NCBI GenBank assembly: GCA_030762935.1
Contig: CM060899.1
Span: 66,452,501-66,516,500, forward strand
DNA: 64,000 nt
Direction: 5' to 3'
Origin: Hymenopus coronatus
Taxonomy: Eukaryota; Arthropoda; Insecta; Mantodea; Hymenopodidae
In this document: positions 9,600-19,944 of the stretch, in pieces
Layout of the letters: each line of letters opens with the position of its first letter
Numbering within the stretch: the stretch's first letter is position 1
Translations under genes and position numbers: made by a program
The notes under the pieces: generated by a model
Databases searched by the model: none
What the model was told of the DNA's origin: nothing
Seen by the model: only the letters and a program-made list of their open reading frames with translations

Positions 9600-10605
9600 T
9601 TCACTTTGGGCATGTTTTGGTAGCTATCGCCACCTTCTTCAGCAAAGATTTACTGATGAACCTGTGGTAGTAGCCTACTTCTACTGGGAAGATGAATTTT
9701 GAGACGTGACTGTTTGTGGTGTATCAAAATTTTGACTTTGTTTTTGTTTTTTAGAATTAATACATTTTCCTAAACTGTTAACACAATTGGATTCTGCACT
9801 GAATTTAATAACTTGTATTCACTCTGAAAATTATGGTTTTGAGTCCAAAAATGGTGTACTACAGCCAACTTATCCGTCTGTTTATCTTTGAATACCTCAT
9901 GTGTTCTTTAAAAACATTGTCTCATGTTTCGTTTTGTTTTCTCTATATACACCTTTACACATTCCTTGCAGCTGATTTCATATATCCCTGATTGTTTCAG
10001 TGGGGGGATTTTATCTTTCATGTTTGTATGGAGGAGGTTTTTTAAACTATGCTTATTAACTGGCACTAAGTTGATGTTTCATTTTTTGAAAATCTTTTGA
10101 AATTTTTGGTGTGCCAAAGGGTGGTAAGTGAATTTTTTGAAGATGGTTTCTACTTTTATTCTTTTTAGAGTGGTGATTTCTTTTACTTTCTTCTGTTTGT
10201 TGAGTTTATTAATCTTCTTTACCAGATGTTCTGTGTAGCCATTCTTTTGTGTATTTTCTATGATTCGATTAAGTTCTAACTTATATTCCTTCTGGCTTAA
10301 TGGTAAGTTTACCAGTCTGAATGAAGGCTGTTGATCATGGCGTGTTTGTGTGAAATTGGGTTCCAGCTGTTGTTTTATTACGTAGTTGTCCACCCAAGTT
10401 TCTTTCCTATAGATTCCAAATTTGTTTGTTATGGTTCCTGATTATTTTTACATCCAAGAAGGGAAGCAATCCATTCAATTCTATTTCTATTGTGAAATTT
10501 ATGCAACTATCCTTAAAATAGAAATTTAAGGCTGGAACTAAGGATAGTTTGTACTCAGTAATAAGTAATAATGGGTAGAGGAAGTAAAGATAATGTAACA
10601 ATGAG
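9600..10605 (-). pseudogene. Penelope-like retroelement remnant: RT end plus GIY-YIG domain
   Basis: On the - strand, 10601-10407 reads LVPALNFYFKDSCINF and GLLPFLDVKIIRNHN, the 'LPFLDVLI-R' reverse-transcriptase block of Penelope-like elements. 10393-10079 then gives PLSQKEYKLELNRI and NGYTEHLVKKINKL. Beyond a stop it continues SGIYEISCKECVKVYIEKTK, the GIY-YIG endonuclease start. This order (RT then GIY-YIG) is diagnostic. Stops and the missing N-terminal half mark it as non-functional. Confidence 0.85.
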
Positions 10606-10638
10606 GTGATAAAATGTGAACTACTGTTTAAGTTTCAG

Positions 10639-10903
10639 GTAGTGGCCTTCAGTTAAATAGTACCGTGAATGGCACAGTGGGATTCCTCACTTCACCCAAC
10701 TTTCCTGGGAACTACTACCACAATCTGGACTACTGGGTGCAGCTAATTGGTCCTGAGAGGACACGTCTCGTAATACAGTTCAAACAGCTGGACCTGGAGT
10801 CCCAATCCGAGTGCCTTTATGACTTTGTAGAACTCAGGAGTGTGAAGGAGGAACACGATGATGCTGTGAGATGGTGTGGCAGCCACCATTCCGAAATGGA
10901 CAG
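10639..10903 (+). CDS. Exon: first CUB domain, N-terminal two-thirds
   Basis: Acceptor agtttcag ends at 10638, donor gtgaga at 10904; phase 1 in, phase 2 out. The frame runs from GSGLQLNSTVNGTVGFLTSP through NFPGNYYHNLDYWVQL and LDLESQSECLYDFVEL to GSHHSEMDR. 'G-L-SPNFP--Y' and 'C-YDFVEL' are CUB hallmarks. The Glu, the Asp of YDFV and the later HSDYS Asp are the calcium-site residues of calcium-binding CUB domains. The usual first Cys is missing, so this CUB lacks the first disulfide. Two potential N-glycosylation sites (NST, NGT) lie near its start. The 3' 90 bases of this exon are repeated downstream. Confidence 0.93.
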
Positions 10904-10976
10904 GTGAGACAATAACAAGCCACACAATTTTAAACTCTAAAAAATTAAAACCAGGTTCTATCCTTGGATATTTTAG

Positions 10977-11067
10977 GATTTTATGACTTTGTAGAACTCA
11001 GGAGTGTGAAGGAGGAACACAGTGATGCTGTGAGATGGTGTGGTAGCCACCATTCCGAAATGGACAG
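10977..11067 (+). pseudogene. Duplicated partial CUB exon, copy 1
   Basis: The last 90 bases of the 10639-10903 exon and about 75 bases of the following intron are repeated with a period of 164 bp. The reading frame (YDFVELRSVKEEH...) is intact. An AG from intron sequence (atattttag, 10968-10976) sits just before it and the gtgaga donor just after. Splicing after the genuine exon would put a TGA in frame, but joining directly from the 8008-8187 exon would keep frame and truncate the CUB. Confidence 0.8.
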
Positions 11068-11139
11068 GTGAGACAATAACAAGCCACACAATTTTAAACT
11101 CAAAAAATTAAAACTAGGTTCTATCCTTGGATATTCTAG

Positions 11140-11230
11140 GATTTTATGACTTTGTAGAACTCAGGAGTGTGAAGGAGGAACACAGTGATGCTGTGAGATG
11201 GTGTGGTAGCCACCATTCCAAAATGGACAG
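11140..11230 (+). pseudogene. Duplicated partial CUB exon, copy 2
   Basis: Second tandem copy, 163 bp further on. It shares with copy 1 changes absent from the genuine exon (acagtgatgctg instead of acgatgatgctg, ggtagcc instead of ggcagcc). Copies 1 and 2 therefore derive from each other. The donor reads gtgaaa rather than gtgaga. Confidence 0.8.
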
Positions 11231-11264
11231 GTGAAACAATAACAAGCGACACAATTTTAAACAC

Positions 11265-12191
11265 TTGCAACTGGTATTGGTGACTTTGTCCAGAATATTA
11301 TCTTAAATAGTAAATGACAAAGTTGCAGTGGCATTATTGTGTGGGTCAGTTGGTCCGGTTAGGGTGGAACCTAGTGACACTTCCCTACCTTTTGATGTCT
11401 TTGCTGCTCCGGTTTTAGCTCAGGTTGTTCTTCTACATCAGCGAACATGAACGTGGTACAGGACGTGGTACAGAAGGAAATGCAAAAAAAGGTAGTGAAG
11501 AAAAATAACACTAATCACTGGTTTGTAAGTATTATTGAAGAAATTATACATACTATAATGTTACACGCTATAAACCCTAACCATTGGCAACCAAGTGACT
11601 CCTGCAAACTTGTGGGTTAGATTACAAATCTGGGGAAAACAAAACCATGAATTATTTGTTTCAACTGCAGTGAGAAATTTGGCGCTATTTGCTTCAGCGA
11701 CTGACATAGTGTCGTCCATGAAATCTGGTGTAGAACTGTCCAAAACGGTTGTGATCTTAAACTTAACTTTCTTTCTGTATATATAACATCGCTTCTTGCT
11801 ATTGGTTGTATGTACTTATGCCTCTATTTCCTAAAGTCACTCAACGTTATACAAAAGACAGGGCAATAACATTTTAGAGTGTTTCCTTTTGAAAGCTCAA
11901 CTCACAGTACATCAAGGTCTCTTGCTAACGGAAAATTTTCAGTTAAAATCATGTTTCAAACCTTGTCGTCTTAGCGTGTAAAATATTGACAAAATACAAA
12001 TATTCACAAGTAAAATGATGGTTAAAGTAAAGCTTATTACCCCTTACTATGATTAATAATACATTATTATATACAAAGGTTATCTATTTAATTAAGTATA
12101 ATTATCAATATCGGTAATACAGATCGTTGTGCAATAGAGATTATTTCAACATGTTATTCTTAATTACATAATTACGCGGATATAGAAGAAT
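11265..12191. other. Unclassified insertion inside the exon-copy array
   Basis: About 930 bp separate copy 2 from the next copy, whose left part is reduced to the last 14 exon bases. The segment includes a duplicated 'aacgtggtacaggacgtggtacag' area near 11450 and a 63-codon frame at 11595-11786 with no recognised motif. It is probably a mobile element or deletion-insertion scar, but no terminal repeats were recognised. Confidence 0.45.
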
Positions 12192-12278
12192 TTCGAAATG
12201 GACAGGTAAGACAATAACAAGCCACACAATTTTAAACTCTAAAAAATTAAAACTAGGTTCTGTCCTTCGATATTTTAG

Positions 12279-12369
12279 AATTTTATGACTTTGTGGAACT
12301 CAGGAGTGTGAAGGAGGAACACAATGATGCTGTGAGATGGTGTGGTAGCCACCATTCTGAAATGGACAG
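12279..12369 (+). pseudogene. Duplicated partial CUB exon, copy 3
   Basis: Same 90-base exon piece with tattttag before and gtgaga after; the frame is still open. A truncated copy (14 exon bases, donor gtaaga) precedes it at 12192-12205. A fifth, decayed unit start (attttatatgatc) follows near 12450. Confidence 0.75.
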
Positions 12370-12659
12370 GTGAGACAATAACTTTATCAGCAAGCCTCAC
12401 AGTTTTAGACTCTAAAAAGTTAAAATTAGATTCTATTTATCAGTATATTAGAATTTTATATGATCTTATATGTCCAACTTTAAAGGATTTTTGGAATATA
12501 GAGAATGTTCTGAAATTCATATTACAAACTTCTAGGGCTGGTAGAGGACACTTTGTAGACAATATTTTGAATGTCTGGAAACATACCACTTCCATGCTAC
12601 AGCTATTACAATGTGTTGGATTTGCTGGTGTGTATCGCAACTGGATAGACAATATATGA

Positions 12660-13690
12660 TGTCAGAAAAGCACCATATGAATTGAGGTGTGAGGTAAGGT
12701 ACAGAATTAAATGACGTTTGACTCATTACAGAAAAAAGTAAAATTTATTTGGTAACAGGACCAAAGTAACAAAAACTTTCATTGACCACAATAACACTTG
12801 TGTCAACAGCACTGGATGTGTCCCACAAAATTGCTCACAACAGCAGCTTGATGTGACAACCATCATCCCTGGTAGACTCATTCCATCACACCTGCAGTCC
12901 CATTAATCTCTTGTGCAGTGACCATAACTTGTGTGAGCAGTTCTTCCTCAGTCTCTACAGGAGTCTCGTGCACCATACTCTTCATACGACCCCAGAAGAA
13001 ATAGTCCAATAGCATTAAATCTGCTGATCTTAGGGGCCATGCAATACGACCACCCTGGCCAAAGCACCTTTGACTAAATCTTTGATTCAGATGTCCCCAG
13101 AAGTCACTGCAAAGTGTGATGGTGCACCATAGTGCTGAAACCACAGTTCCTGACAGATAATGCCATGGCATGTCATCCAACAACAGGGGCAATACATCCT
13201 GTAGGAAGACCAAGTACGCAGCACCCATTAACCTGGCTGGAAGAAGGTATAGCCCGATCACATGAGCATCTACAATACCTGCCCACACATGGATGGAAAA
13301 TTGTAATTGTAATTTATTAGCAGCCTATAGACTCTTTTCGAGTATCGGGCATTGTCAGTTTACATTAAACAAAATTAGCATTAAATAAACTTAGTCTACA
13401 TAAATTATAAAAATACATTAATATATATACAGGATGTTTGGTTTAACAAAGTATTAATATAGTCTGTGTTGGAATCTCCTGACCTGCATTGCCTGCAGAT
13501 TTTCAACTGCCCAGACTTGGCTGTTTTGAGAATTGAGAACACAATCCTTTGCAAATTGGCATTCATCAGTGAACAGAACTCTTTGTGAAAATACGTGCTC
13601 ATCAAAGCAGTAGTGCAGAAACCATGTGCAGAACTTAACATGTGGTACAAAATTGGCTGGTTGCAAGTACTTTAAGTCCCAGAATTGAGT
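12660..13690 (-). pseudogene. Mariner-like transposase pseudogene (insect DUF4817-type family)
   Basis: On the - strand, 13660-13460 reads FCTWFLHYCFDEHVFSQRVL, then FTDECQF (first catalytic Asp). 13288-12878 reads HVWAGIVDAHVIGLYLLPAR, RIAWPLRSADLMLLDYFFWG and ETPVETEEELLTQV, the strong signature of this family. The two parts are separated by an insertion (about 13296-13450). The middle Asp region is shifted out of frame near 13110-13140. It is one of three remnants of this family in the window and the longest. Confidence 0.85.
13296..13450. mobile_element. Short insertion inside the transposase pseudogene
   Basis: About 155 AT-rich bases interrupt the transposase frame between the blocks reading RRFQHRLY and FSIHVWAGIV. 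It contains gactcttttcgagtatcggg and a run ending in tatatatacaggatgtttgg. Probably a truncated retroelement tail or small MITE; identity not established. Confidence 0.5.
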
Positions 13691-13990
13691 CCCAAATGAC
13701 CATAATAGTTGGCTATATTATGAATACTGGGACTTAAAGTACTTGCAGCATTGTAAGTCACCATTGGGATTGTCATCTCAAAATAATTTGAGACACCTTG
13801 TGTTTTACCAGGAAACATGTGAGTCAGTTGAGAAATTCAATGCTATACCAGCATGTTGCCATGGTAGCTCAGTGGCAGAGCAACCGGCTAGAGGTTGGGA
13901 GATCAGTGCCATTGAATTTTTTCAGTCTGACTCTACCTGTCCAAAAGTGATTATGTTTTACATATATTTTATGTCATACTTTTTGGTCAT
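13690..13990 (+). mobile_element. Element family B, right arm with tRNA-like unit
   Basis: Contains the B spacer (ctgggacttaaagtacttg; 'caccattgggattgtcatct'), the 'gtgagtcagttgagaaattc' segment and a tRNA-like unit. That unit begins catggtagctcagtggcaga, followed by 'cattgaatttttcagtctga'. The matching left arm seen in other copies is lost here. Confidence 0.75.
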
Positions 13991-14280
13991 AGTTGTGTCG
14001 TGGTGTTAATATTATGTGCATATATTTCTGTTAAGTGTATTTGTCTACACTAATAGGGTACATTAATGCATCTGAATAAGGTATTCTCTGTGTTGTAAAT
14101 TTTGCAGTATTTGAATGTCTTTGTCCTTTTATTTTCATGTTTACTCTTTTAATTCTTTGTTTTTGTAATACTGTTTACTATTTTGTGTATGACAAAAGCC
14201 TGTATGGTCTGTGCACCTGTGCGATTGATGGAGCTCAATGTATGATACTATTATTTCAATAAATACATTTATTCATTCAT

Positions 14281-14347
14281 ATCTTCGAAACGCTGGAGTC
14301 AATCCATGAACTACCTGGCTAGAAGCATAAGAACATTTAGAGTTAAA
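14281..14347 (+). repeat. Half of a palindromic Penelope-type terminus
   Basis: 'cttcgaaacgctggagtcaa', 'acctggctagaagc' and 'acatttagagttaaaac' match the right half of the palindrome at 16116-16255. The CTGA half is missing, so no ribozyme-like core remains. It ends only 50 bases before an exon acceptor. Confidence 0.6.
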
Positions 14348-14397
14348 ACTAAGTTTTTCATCTTTCTTATAATTACATTTTGTTTTGATTGTTTCAG

Positions 14398-14612
14398 GTT
14401 CAACTTTGTATCCAAAAGCAACAGAGCGTTTCTGAGATTTCATTCAGATTACTCAATTGCTGGTTCAGGTTTCTCAGCCACTTGGCATGCTGTGGACATA
14501 TCAGGTTGTCCAACACAAATACTTACTGCAAGAGAAGGATCTCTAACAAGTCCCAACTATCCAAACTTCCTCATGGCTCATCTGGATTGTTCTACAACAA
14601 TTCTTGCCCCCA
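14398..14612 (+). CDS. Exon: end of CUB1 and start of CUB2
   Basis: Acceptor tgtttcag ends at 14397, donor gtgagt at 14613; phase 2 in, phase 1 out. Joined to AG of the previous exon it reads R-FNFVSKSNRAFLRFHSDYS, then SGFSATWHAVD (end of CUB1, including the HSDYS calcium Asp and the 'GF-A-W' strand). It then reads GCPTQILTAREGSLTSPNYP and FLMAHLDC, the start of CUB2 with its first two cysteines. Confidence 0.92.
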
Positions 14613-14653
14613 GTGAGTTACAACCACATATTCTGATCACAATTGCCTATTTA

Positions 14654-15922
14654 CGAGGGCTGTCTTGGAAGTACCTGACCAGGTACTTCCAAACATCAGC
14701 AATGGTAAAAAGAACCAACCTTAGAAAGCTTAAGTTTGAAGTTTGACGATTTTACATGGTTTAGCATTTATTTGGCAGCCATTATTAGTGACTGCTCTCA
14801 GGGAATTTGTAAACATGGATAAAACTGGTCATTATGTGATACCATACTTTCATTTGAAAGGCCTTAGTCCAACTAATATTAAAGCTGAGCTAGATTCTAC
14901 TTTGGGGAGTCCGCTCCTTCATTTACAACAGTGAAATATTGGGTGGCAGAGTTTAAGCGCAGCCGTACGAGCTGCCAAGACGAACATCGCAGTGGTCAAC
15001 CAAATGAGGTTACCAGCCAGAAATTGTAAAGAAAATCCACAAAATGGTATTGGATCACCGTCAACTGAAAGTACGCGAGCTAGCAGACATCGTAGGCATT
15101 TAAAAAAGTTCAATACCTCGCATACTGACTGAAAAATTGGATATGAGAAAGTTGTGTGCAAGGTGGGTGTTGCATTTGCTCACAATAGAACAAAAACAGC
15201 GTCATGAAGATGTTTCAGTCAAGAGTTTGGCAAGGTTTTGCTGAAATAAAGCTGAGTTTTTGCATCGATTCATAACAATGGATAAAACCTGGGTCCATCA
15301 CTTCACACCTGAGACAAAGGAACAATCAAAACAGTGGATTGGAAGGGGAGAATTGGCTGCAAAGAAGGCGAAGACAGTTCCATCTGCAGGCAAGGTCATA
15401 ATGTCAGTTTCTGAGATGCACGTGGAATAATTTTCACTGATTATCTCAAAAAAGGAAAAGTAATCAATGGTGAAAATTATGCGAAATTGTTATAGCAATT
15501 TGAGTGATGAAATCAAGAAAAACAGCCACATTTAGCAAAACAGAAAGTTTTGTTTCATCAAAACAGTGCACCAGTTCACACATCCATTATCACCATGGCC
15601 AAAATCGATGAGTTAAAATTCAAATTGCTTCCCCATGCACCCTATTTGCCAGATTTAGGCCCCTTTGATTATTTTCTGTTTCCAAACTTTACAAAATAGC
15701 TTGGTGGTAGAAGATTTGACAACAATGAAGAGGTGGTATCTGCATTGATGGTTATTTTGCAGACCTTGATAGTTCTCATTGTAAACAGGGTACCAAAACT
15801 GTTGAACATCGCTGGGAAAAGTGTAGGGAGCTAAAAAGAGACTATGTAGAGAAATAAAGATGTTTTTCCACAAAATTTTTGTGCTTTCTTTGTTAGGTCG
15901 GGAACTTCCGAGACAGCCCTCA
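14654..15922 (+). mobile_element. Near full-length mariner element, transposase broken
   Basis: Terminal inverted repeats of about 28 bp (left cgaggg ctgtcttggaag; right cttccgagacagccctca) are flanked by TA at 14652-14653 and 15923-15924. The transposase is on the + strand. MDKTWVHHFTPETKEQSKQW and the YLPDLGPFDYFLFPN block (for SPDLAPSDY) show the mariner catalytic region. Stops and frameshifts occur (for example near 15030, 15240, 15430, 15500), so it cannot make active enzyme. Length 1269 bp is normal for a complete mariner. Confidence 0.9.
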
Positions 15923-16115
15923 TAATTTAGAAGCTGGAGACATGTAGATGTAAAATTAAATAATAAACTAACTTTGTTTAGTGGTACTACTATTGTTTTA
16001 ACAAGTTAGTGTGTGTCCCTAAATTATGTTAATTTATTATTGACATACTCTTAAGTTTGTAGCAAGTGGCAAAGAACATAAACAAAGCAAGAGCTGAGGT
16101 TTTCCTGATGACATA

Positions 16116-16255
16116 TTAACTCTAAATGTTCTCAGGTTTTCAGCCTGGTAAGTAGATGGATTGACTCCAATGTTTCGTAGATGTGCATCATCTTCAGAAT
16201 TTGGAATCAATCCATGTTCTTACCTGGCTAGAAGCCACAGAAAATTTAGAGTTAA
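16116..16255 (-). repeat. Palindromic element with hammerhead-ribozyme-like core
   Basis: Inverted halves run from ttaactctaaatgttct to 'aaaatttagagttaa'. On the - strand the order is: 'ctgaaga' (16198-16192), a short GATG/CATC stem, 'gaaac', a small loop, then 'gtc' (16165-16163). The sequence after gtc (aatccat) pairs with atggatt upstream of ctgaaga, continuing into a long helix formed by the palindrome arms. This matches the layout of type I hammerheads described in Penelope-like element termini. Cleavage activity is inference; stem II is short. Confidence 0.55.
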
Positions 16256-16265
16256 CATCAATAAA

Positions 16266-16767
16266 GTTATAACTAGAAGATTTTTCTGAGCTGAGAAGCC
16301 GTAGTCTGCTGGAGTTTTCAGGTCGACACGTTTCGTTCACGACTGCAGTGAACATCTTCAGTGGAATGGTCTAAGTCTTCTCAGTGAAGATTTGGTCGCA
16401 ACTGACTCATTGGCTGAAATAGCGGCAGTATTTATACTCAGGCTGCTCTCACGCGATTGGAGCTGCATGTGCGGGGGTGTTGGGGGGAGGGGTACTTTTG
16501 ATTCCTGATTGGTTTGGATGTTCTCAAGTAGCGGATGCCAGTTTTTGCTTAGTTTTTGAGTCTCTTCTTTCCTATTAAAGTTATTGGGATATTTAAAAAT
16601 TGCTATCGCTTCACGTTGTAATCTAGCATGGTAATAAGGCATAGATGAGAGAATGGCTGTTTCATGATATGAACTGAAAATGTTCACCGCAGTCATGAAC
16701 GAAACATCTGGACCTGAAAACTCCAGCTAAGCACGGCTTCTCAGCCTGGAAAATTCTTCTAGTTATA
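16266..16767. repeat. Palindromic (foldback) element with inverted hammerhead-like cores
   Basis: Arms begin agttataactagaagattt on the left and end 'aattcttctagttata' on the right. Near 16325-16378 on the - strand: ctgaaga, a 6-bp stem (gttcac/gtgaac), gaaac, gtc. The right arm near 16675-16716 on the + strand has a degenerate equivalent (ctgaaaa, gttca/tgaac, gaaac). Sequence flanking the cores does not give an obvious local stem I, so only the core is supported. Confidence 0.6.
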
Positions 16768-16797
16768 ATTTGGACTCTGGCCATGAAAGCTTACAAC

Positions 16798-16868
16798 TAC
16801 TGGTTATTATTGTTGTTGTTATTATTTTTATTGCTATAATTATTGTTGTTATAATTGTTATTTTTTTT
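16798..16868. repeat. Imperfect (TTG/TTA)n microsatellite
   Basis: Run of tta, ttg and tat triplets with a trailing T-run, in the intron about 200 bp before the CUB2 exon. The open frame across it (16770-17042) is low-complexity and not a gene. Confidence 0.8.
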
Positions 16869-17067
16869 TGTAGTATACTACAATGTATTTATCATTCTGA
16901 GAGGGTATTATACTACCCATATTATTTATTTATTTTAATTGAATTGTGCATTGCATTATTACATTGGCAACCCTGCCACCAGGCCACGCTCTTTCTAACA
17001 TCATTTCTGAATGCCTCTTGTAAATATGGAGTAAATTACTAACCACCTATAATTTTTTTACCCACAG

Positions 17068-17328
17068 TGGGGCGACGAATATGGCTTGAGTTTTTAGACT
17101 ATGACTTGGGATCAAGTTATGAAGACAGTGGCTCTGATGGGTTTCATTCATTTAAAGAAGCAATCTTGGAACTGGACTTGGAAGGAGGATCCAAACCATT
17201 TCGTCCATTTCAAGTTCCAACCCATCTTACAGATGGTGCTTATCTTTCTGCTGGAGAACGTCTCCACGTAAGACTGCAGACAGCTGACAAACCTAGAGGC
17301 ATTGGCTTCAAAGCTGTATACAAAACAG
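17068..17328 (+). CDS. Exon: remainder of second CUB domain
   Basis: Acceptor acccacag ends at 17067, donor gtaaga at 17329; phase 1 in and out. It encodes (M)GRRIWLEFLDYDLGSSYE, then EAILELDLEGGSKPF, LTDGAYLSAGERLHVRLQTA and GIGFKAVYKT. 'LEF-DYDL', the long acidic loop, 'LSAGERLHVRL' and the final 'GF-A-Y' strand fit a CUB fold. The region between DYDL and EAILELD is unusually acidic and Ser/Gly-rich for this family. No close cysteine pair follows, so the second disulfide is absent. Confidence 0.9.
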
Positions 17329-17409
17329 GTAAGAGTTTTCATAAATAGAAATCATACGTCTTTACACGCAAGGATGAAATAATTTTCTGATACAGAGTAT
17401 TCATAATAT

Positions 17410-17625
17410 TTTTACTTTCTTTATATGTACATAATGTATAGAGAAGGTATTTATTGTATTCCACCCAATACTGCAATTTCAGAGGAAATGATTTCCAAAA
17501 ATGCTTTCTTTGGGTTCAGGGGGACCCAAAACATGTATTTCTGGTGAAATCTCAGTATCAAATTTTTGGGTGGAATGCAATAACTTCTCTGTACACTATG
17601 TATATAGTACATGTAGAGAAAGTAG
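17410..17625. mobile_element. Repeat family G, foldback end fragment
   Basis: Two inverted pieces of the G palindrome-end face each other: 'tatagagaaggtatt...ttccaccc' at 17420-17465 and 'gggtggaatgcaat...agagaaag' at 17564-17625, including 'ctatgtatatagtacatgta'. Confidence 0.6.
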
Positions 17626-18705
17626 AAATCTAATGTGTTCCATTTGCATGGCTTTCTCTACATCTGGACCAAATTATTGTTAAAAAGCTTATTCTTCTTT
17701 CTGCTTCATGCTAATAGAGATAAACATTAGCAGAAATGGTCTAATTACTTGCTTCCTTGTAAGTAGAAGGGAAACATGGGAATACACTAGGCTAGATCGA
17801 TAATCAAATCTTTTAAAAGCTGGTTGCTATGTGATTGAAAGCCCATTTCTTTACAAGTATTTTAAAACTGAACCCAATAACAAGGATTATGTCAGAAATA
17901 GTCAACCCAACGCAAAAAAGTGTACATGACAAGTGTGCATGTTTTAACAAGATCTACATTTTTTTGTGTAGTTAGTTTTTGTCTATCTCTTACAGTTTAC
18001 CAGTTATGCAAAATTCATCCAGAATAAAGAAGTATTCAGAGGCTATTCACAGAAAATTCAAGATATATGTTTTATTTTTCATATAAATGTCTTTAACATA
18101 TAGTATTTTAATCAAAATTGTTAGAGCCATTTTTGAGAAAACCAACATTTTGGAAACTTTTTTCATGTAAAGGGTAGTTTGGGGTGGGAGGATTTTCCTC
18201 AAAATCTTTGTGTTGCATCCTTGGAAAATACAAAACTTATATACCAGGTTTGGTATTTTACAGACTTTTCATTTTTGAGTTATCAAGTTCACAGACACAG
18301 ACATATGCATGGACCTTTTTCTAAAAATGTTTGCGGATACAGGGGAGCCTAAAACTTGTATTTCTGGTGCAATTTTGGTATCAAATTTTTTGGTGGAATG
18401 TAATATTTTCTCTATACACTATGAAAATGAAAGAAATGGCGTGTTATTTATGGATGCTCTTTAACTGCTATGGTTCTCAGTGTCCCATTCTATACTGGGT
18501 GTGAAAGACCGCTTAATTTTGCTCAGAGACCTCTCTATCAGACTTGAGGTTCTTTTACGTGCCGTAAATCTACGACACAGGACCCACAGCTTTACTTCCC
18601 TTCCAAAGGAAGCCATGCTAAGGATTTTTACGCCCGAAAAAATCCATCATCCTCTGCCGGTTCTAAACACTATGCACATAGTGTGTGTAGGGAAAGTACA
18701 AATTG
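17626..18705 (-). mobile_element. Repeat family G, near-complete copy interrupted by a SINE
   Basis: Runs from 'tctaatgtgttccatttgca' through 'gcttattcttc', 'ttgcttccttgtaagtag', 'taaagggtagtttggggtgg' and 'tttctggtgcaattttgg' to the palindrome end 'cactatgcacatagtg' near 18668-18683. SINE A is inserted within that end palindrome. Confidence 0.8.
18428..18666 (-). mobile_element. SINE family A, lacking its tRNA-like head
   Basis: The body matches the 6633-6924 copy, stopping at 'ccatcatcctctgccggttct', so the A/B-box part is absent. Flanked by tatacactatg and taaacactatg, an imperfect 11-bp target duplication in family G. Confidence 0.8.
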
Positions 18706-18742
18706 AAAGCTAATTGAATGTATACAGATATATAGGATCATT

Positions 18743-19895
18743 AAGTTACCTATAAGATAATTCCTGGTGCACCCTCTCTCTACTGCATGTGAGATCAGAG
18801 AGTCGCCGGCAAAGGGGCACTAAAATATGTATCTTAAGATAAATTGCAGAAATGTTGACCTTCTGCTCACATATGGGTTGTACAATTTGTGAAAATATTC
18901 TTGATCACTCATCTAAGCTTAGCAGCAGGAATCCTTGTGATTTCTTGTATGATGTTATTACCAAGTTTCTGTAGATTACACAGGGATTTCTGCTGCTAAG
19001 TGAGAACATCTTTAACTTGTGTTGTTGTTGTTCCAATGTGTAGGATGTTTGATTATCTTATTCTCCCTTGCCAGTAGACTGTTGTCCTCACTGGATTTCT
19101 TCAATTCTTTACAATTACCGAGCTGTTCAGCATTTAAGATATCACCAGTATTTCACAGGTGACACAGATTATTTTCTTTAAATCCAAATCTATGAAGATA
19201 TTCTGCTAGACAATCATGTCCTGTTGTTATTGCCCTCCATGGTGTAATGGTTACCAAGCTAACTTCATATATCCAAGGTTGCAGGTTCAAACCAAGCAGA
19301 GGGCGATGGATTTTTTTTGGCATAAAAATCCTTAGCATGGCTTCCTTTGGAAGGGAAGTAAAGCTGTGGGTCCCGTGTTGTAGATTTACGGCACGTAAAA
19401 GAACCTCAAGCCTGATAGGGAGGCCTCTGAGCCAAATTAAGCGATCTTTCACACCCAATTTAGAATGGGATGCTGAGAACCACAGCAGTTAAAGGGCATC
19501 CATAAACAACACGCCATTTATTTATTTATTTTGTCCTGTTGTCCTGTTGTCAATCTAAAATGTGGTACTACCTTCTGTCTAAGAGCATGGAGGATTTTTT
19601 GTACTATTTCTTTAATGTGGGCATACATTTTATCATTTACTTTTTTCTATAATTTGTTGTTCATATTTATCTGTTATAATCTTTATAATCATGTTTAATT
19701 TTTCAGTTATACGAACTTGTACTTATACTTTAACTTGTTATACTGATTACTTACTTATTAGGAGCAGAGGTTCAATATTTTCAGCATTTATTTAAGGTAA
19801 AGACTCCAGTGGGCTTTAGCCAGCACCACTTTCCTGGCGACTCTCAGATCTCTTGAGCAGTGGAGAGAAGGTTGCCTTATAATTTAATGGCCCTA
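18743..19895. mobile_element. Element family I, interrupted by SINE A
   Basis: Left end 'ttacctataagataattcct...agagagtcgccgg' is the inverted match of right end 'ggcgactctcag...ggttgccttataa'. Internal blocks are shared with 58640-59600: 'aattgcagaaatgttgacct', 'gcttagcagcaggaatcctt' and 'agtgagaacatctttaactt'. No coding capacity seen; a non-autonomous DNA-transposon-like element. Confidence 0.65.
19228..19532 (+). mobile_element. SINE family A, complete, + orientation
   Basis: Head gccctccatggtgtaatggt (A-box type) and 'gttgcaggttcaaacc' (B-box), the standard body, and a tail of 'attt' repeats. Target duplication gtcctgttgt at 19218-19227 and 19533-19542. It sits inside element I. Confidence 0.9.
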
Positions 19896-19944
19896 TAATA
19901 AATCATGAGAATTTGATTCCTCATAGTGTAACTTTATTTTGCAG

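Noticed and set aside
11595..11786. Coding exon in the insertion between CUB-exon copies
   Set aside because: 63-codon frame without splice sites of matching phase or any domain motif.
14653..15922. An active mariner transposon
   Set aside because: Ends are good but the transposase frame has several stops and frameshifts.
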